Source of the DNA: Ruminococcaceae bacterium UBA3751
GTDB lineage: Bacteria > Bacillota > Clostridia > Oscillospirales > Acutalibacteraceae
NCBI GenBank assembly: GCA_002371215.1
Contig: DFGL01000029.1
Coordinates: forward strand, 1 to 51,106
Length of the DNA: 51,106 bases
Reading direction: 5' to 3'
Position numbers and translations under genes: made by a program. Position 1 is the stretch's first letter. The number at the start of each line of letters is the position of its first letter. The notes under the pieces are model-generated. The model ran no database searches. It saw only the letters and a list, made by a program, of their open reading frames with translations, and was not told where the DNA came from. Positions 48,456-51,106 of this stretch are shown here, piece after piece.

Positions 48456-50606
48456 TTACTTATGTATTGCGTAGGTGTACTCGCTAAGGAGCAGGCAATC
48501 ACTTTCCGTAAGCCATATCCTGCGCGCAATTTTTAAAACAGTTTTTGTTTTCAAGGGGTACAAAAGCTTCATAAACGGTGAATCGAGAATATCGCTGTCA
48601 AGCCTGCCTTTTAACATAATATGAGCGTCCTCGCTCTTTACAAGCTCTCTGATTCTGCTATCGGGGGAGAGATAGTTAACGCTCTCCTCAGGGCTCTTTT
48701 TCGCCCAGTTTCTGACAAGGGAATCCGCTTCGGATATTTTATATGACTTATCCGCTTCCGCTTTGCCGTAAATTATAACCTCTTCCCCGTCGGCACTGAG
48801 CCTATTCTCACCCATAACAATCTCAATTTCCTTGAAGATAAAGATTTTATCGCCCTTTTGGGTATACTCTCTGCCGTTAACGGTAAGAGTTACCTCGGGT
48901 TTATTTGAATAAGCCTTTATATCGTACAGTCCCGCTTTCCTGTTTTTAAAGCGTCTGCCGCAGATATGAACGAACGGTTCATTGCTCCAATATGCCTTAT
49001 AAAGATAGAAGGAGTCCTTTTTTACCTTTCTGTCATAGGTTACAAGACCTTTGTTGTTTTTGCCGAGCACCCCGCCCTCACGTCTGTTGGCAGCGCCGAA
49101 ATCGAACATATTCCAGACGTATGAGCCCCAGAGCCAATCGCGCGACGTGATTGCCTTAATATACTCCTCATGGAAAATGCATTGATATTCCTCGGTATAA
49201 TCGCCCTGAACGGGAGAGGCGCTGTGGAGATTAACGAGCCCCTCCGCACCGTATTCCGAAAGACAGAGCTTTATATCGGGATACTTGCTATGGAAGGAAT
49301 CAAGCCATTTATTAAGAAAATCAAAGCTGAAATCGTACCAGCCGAAATAATGATTGTAGCCGAGAATATCGGTAATACGGTTTAACTCCGATTCACTGTC
49401 AAGGACTGAAAGCTGCGCACAGGTAGTAAATCGCGTACCGTCAAGCGATTTAACGAGTGAGTTCAGCTCTCTTATACAAGGGATTAACGCTTTACTTTTA
49501 CCGTTCTTTTTGTTTTGGGTAATCTCATTTTCAATGCCCCAACAGAAAATGGAGGGATGATTATAATTCTGCTTAACAAGCTCTGTGAGCTGCTGCTTTG
49601 CGTTTTCCTGCTTTTGTTCACTGAATGAGGAAATAACGGGCGCTTCAGCCCATACAAGCACTCCCCTTTCATCGCACAAATCGTAGAAATAACTGTTTTG
49701 CTGATAGTGGGCAAGGCGAACGGAATTTGCACCCATTTCAAGAATAAGGTTTATATCCTCAAGATGCTCTTTTTCGGTTATGGCGTTACCCATATTCTCT
49801 CTGTCCTGATGGCGGGAGACGCCGCGGAGCTTATATGCTTTACCGTTAAGAAACAACCCTTTTTCACTGTCAATTTCAACGGTACGGAATCCGACCTTAA
49901 CAGCCACGTTATCAAGAATTCTTTCGTTTTCAACAAGCTCACAGGAAAGAGTATACAGGTACGGATTTTTAATCCCGTCCCAGAGAAAAGGACTGCCGCA
50001 ATCAAGCGTGATTTCGCTCTGTCTGCTAACTTCCTGAATTACGGTATCACCGTCTGCATTTTTCAGGGTGTATCGCACCTTAATACTCTCATTTATATTA
50101 TCAATCAGACATTTAACGTCAAGCTCCCAGCTGTCGTTTGTTTTTCTTGGAGTTGCATATACTCCGCAGGAAGAATAATCGCTGAATGAAAAGTGGCAGG
50201 ACGCAGTTTCTATAAGGGAAACATTACGGTACAGCCCTCCCCAGAAGGTAAAATCAGCCGACGAGGGATAAACCTCATCAAAATCGCTGTTATCAACGGC
50301 AATTTCAAGAACACAGCCGTCTTTTATGTACGGCGTAAGGTCCGTAACAAAAGCACTGTAACCGCCTTTATGAGCGTTTATTTTATTACCGTTAACAATA
50401 ATTTCCGCAACGGAATTTGCCCCTTCTACAAGGAGAAAAGTATTATTCTCTGACGGCAAAAGCTCTTTTTTATAAACGCACCTTGTACGAACGTAATTCT
50501 TAGAGGTACCGTCCGAAGCGTTCCAGCTATGAGGCAGGCTGACTGTCTTTTCCCTCCCATTCATACTGAAAGTCCAGCCGTTATTCAAATTGGTAATTCT
50601 TCTCAT
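48456..50606 (-). CDS. GH2 beta-galactosidase-type glycoside hydrolase
   Basis: This 716-residue enzyme has the GH2 order: sugar-binding domain (LNNGWTFSMNGR, SLPHSWNASDG, RCVYKKELL, EIIVNGNKINAHKGGYSAFV), Ig-like domain, and barrel with IFCWGIENEITQNK (acid/base Glu) and IKLCLSEYGAEG (nucleophile Glu). The C-terminal part has another Ig-like domain. No signal peptide is seen. It precedes the YdeI-GNAT gene by 24 bases. The substrate is probably a beta-galactoside or related side chain; the sequence alone cannot fix it. The promoter must lie at about 50620-50700, divergent from the heat-shock gene. Confidence 0.9.
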   Translation of the reverse strand: MRRITNLNNGWTFSMNGREKTVSLPHSWNASDGTSKNYVRTRCVYKKELLPSENNTFLLVEGANSVAEIIVNGNKINAHKGGYSAFVTDLTPYIKDGCVLEIAVDNSDFDEVYPSSADFTFWGGLYRNVSLIETASCHFSFSDYSSCGVYATPRKTNDSWELDVKCLIDNINESIKVRYTLKNADGDTVIQEVSRQSEITLDCGSPFLWDGIKNPYLYTLSCELVENERILDNVAVKVGFRTVEIDSEKGLFLNGKAYKLRGVSRHQDRENMGNAITEKEHLEDINLILEMGANSVRLAHYQQNSYFYDLCDERGVLVWAEAPVISSFSEQKQENAKQQLTELVKQNYNHPSIFCWGIENEITQNKKNGKSKALIPCIRELNSLVKSLDGTRFTTCAQLSVLDSESELNRITDILGYNHYFGWYDFSFDFLNKWLDSFHSKYPDIKLCLSEYGAEGLVNLHSASPVQGDYTEEYQCIFHEEYIKAITSRDWLWGSYVWNMFDFGAANRREGGVLGKNNKGLVTYDRKVKKDSFYLYKAYWSNEPFVHICGRRFKNRKAGLYDIKAYSNKPEVTLTVNGREYTQKGDKIFIFKEIEIVMGENRLSADGEEVIIYGKAEADKSYKISEADSLVRNWAKKSPEESVNYLSPDSRIRELVKSEDAHIMLKGRLDSDILDSPFMKLLYPLKTKTVLKIARRIWLTESDCLLLSEYTYAIHK

Positions 50607-50734
50607 TTTATCACCCGAAAAACTGATGCATTAACAATTTATTATAATTATACATTATACTTCCTGTTTATACAACAACTTTAAAGCCATAATCAGTACT
50701 TTTCTGATTCAAAAGGCTGACACAAAGGTAAATT

Positions 50735-50774
50735 ATTGCATATTTTGTTAAAAATCATTGCATAAATTGTTAAA
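50735..50774 (+). repeat. Two 18-bp direct repeats next to the heat-shock promoter
   Basis: ATTGCATATTTTGTTAAA (50735-50752) and ATTGCATAAATTGTTAAA (50757-50774) differ at 2 of 18 bases and are 22 bases apart, about two helical turns. The second copy touches the CIRCE element. They may bind an activator or repressor of the divergent genes. Confidence 0.7.
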
Positions 50775-50817
50775 TTAGCACTCTACCCTTGACAGTGCTA
50801 ATTTGTTGTGCTATAGT
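50775..50817 (+). promoter_or_regulatory. CIRCE operator overlapping the hsp20 promoter
   Basis: TTAGCACTC (50775-50783), 9 bases and CAGTGCTAA (50793-50801) match the CIRCE consensus (TTAGCACTC-N9-GAGTGCTAA) at 17 of 18 bases, the site of the heat-shock repressor HrcA. A TTGACA (50789-50794) sits within it, followed by 17 bases and TATAGT (50812-50817). HrcA binding would block this promoter. Confidence 0.9.
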
Positions 50818-50940
50818 AATTACAGAACAAAAAAGAAACACGAAACAGCATGCCTGAGTTTCAGAACAACTGCCGATGCTTCCATATGAGTTCAAATAAT
50901 ACGAATAAAGCAAATCATAATGGCAATAACTATTAATGGT

Positions 50941-50955
50941 GCTTTTGAAAGGAGC
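50941..50955 (+). promoter_or_regulatory. Possible fourU-like hairpin over the hsp20 ribosome site
   Basis: GCUUUU (50941-50946) can pair with AGGAGC (50950-50955), with two G-U pairs and a 3-base loop, covering the AAAGGAG ribosome site. Four U against AAGG/AGGA is the principle of fourU RNA thermometers. The hairpin is short and weak; thermosensing is a hypothesis. Confidence 0.4.
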
Positions 50956-50963
50956 GATGACTT

Positions 50964-51106
50964 ATGTTGCCAAGCGTATTCGGAAGAGATTTATTTGATG
51001 ATTGGTTTGATTTTCCGTTCTTTGATGATTCGGAAATGAGGAAAGCAGAAAAAAGGCTTTACGGACATCACGAAAAAGGAATTATGAAAACCGATGTTCA
51101 GGAAAA
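50964..51106 (+). CDS. Hsp20 small heat-shock protein, 5' part
   Basis: The window ends after 47 codons. The N-terminus MLPSVFGRDLFDDWFDFPFF and the later GIMKTDVQE are typical of Clostridia Hsp20/alpha-crystallin chaperones, in which the MKTDVxE strand opens the crystallin domain. Hsp20 oligomers hold unfolding proteins during heat or acid stress. AAAGGAG lies 9 bases before the ATG. The CIRCE/promoter at 50775-50817 implies HrcA control and a leader of about 140 bases. Confidence 0.85.
   Translation, partial: MLPSVFGRDLFDDWFDFPFFDDSEMRKAEKRLYGHHEKGIMKTDVQE

Noticed and set aside
1..51106. CRISPR arrays, insertion-sequence transposases, phage genes
   Set aside because: No regularly spaced repeats and no transposase, integrase or phage structural genes were seen on either strand; the only mobile-looking elements are the short repeats near 0.1-2.5 kb.

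Overview
The window reads as a chromosome segment of a Gram-positive, gut-type Clostridia bacterium, most likely in the Ruminococcaceae/Oscillospirales. This rests on strong GGAGG ribosome sites, moderate GC, SpoIIE/STAS/RsbW-type proteins, secreted proteins with lysine-rich C-terminal modules, a CIRCE element and many plant/host-glycan enzymes. No lineage search could be run, so the taxonomy is inference.

Layout. 1-2.5 kb: an intact tRNA-Leu followed by a second, split copy of its 3' end, plus two copies each of two small palindromic repeat families; between them lies a zinc-ribbon membrane protein gene. 2.5-11.4 kb (minus strand): three secreted proteins (two share a 98-residue C-terminal module, of which a third, orphan copy lies at 7.1-7.3 kb), a membrane-bound LuxR-type regulator and a second zinc-ribbon protein. 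11.4-14 kb (plus): a double-HTH regulator with a consensus promoter, a chagasin-like lipoprotein and the remains of a GH78 rhamnosidase. 14-17.8 kb (minus): a sugar operon of GPH-type symporter, beta-helix (GH28-like) protein and phosphoesterase.

18.0-24.8 kb (plus) and 31.9-37.1 kb (minus) are the most remarkable parts. Both are partner-switching clusters: STAS proteins, a SpoIIE-type PP2C phosphatase fused to an RsbW-like ATPase, and a transporter fused to a degenerate RsbW-like ATPase domain (MATE in the first cluster, dicarboxylate/amino-acid symporter in the second). The second cluster also carries a STAS domain fused to an APH-type kinase. No sigma factor is present in either, so the output may be control of the transporters themselves.

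Between and after these lie housekeeping and accessory genes: a LURP-one protein, a lipoprotein MTA/SAH nucleosidase, a PrsW-type protease, a phosphoesterase, tRNA-Ala(CGC), a flavoprotein, a GH28 polygalacturonase, two PNPOx-like proteins, an HMA protein and a MATE exporter. 39.7-50.6 kb is a host/plant glycan region: GH29 alpha-L-fucosidase, SDR dehydrogenase, two GH2 enzymes, an esterase, L-fucose isomerase and acetyltransferases (one frame-broken). The window ends in the 5' part of an Hsp20 gene preceded by a promoter overlapped by a CIRCE operator and by a possible fourU-like hairpin over the ribosome site.
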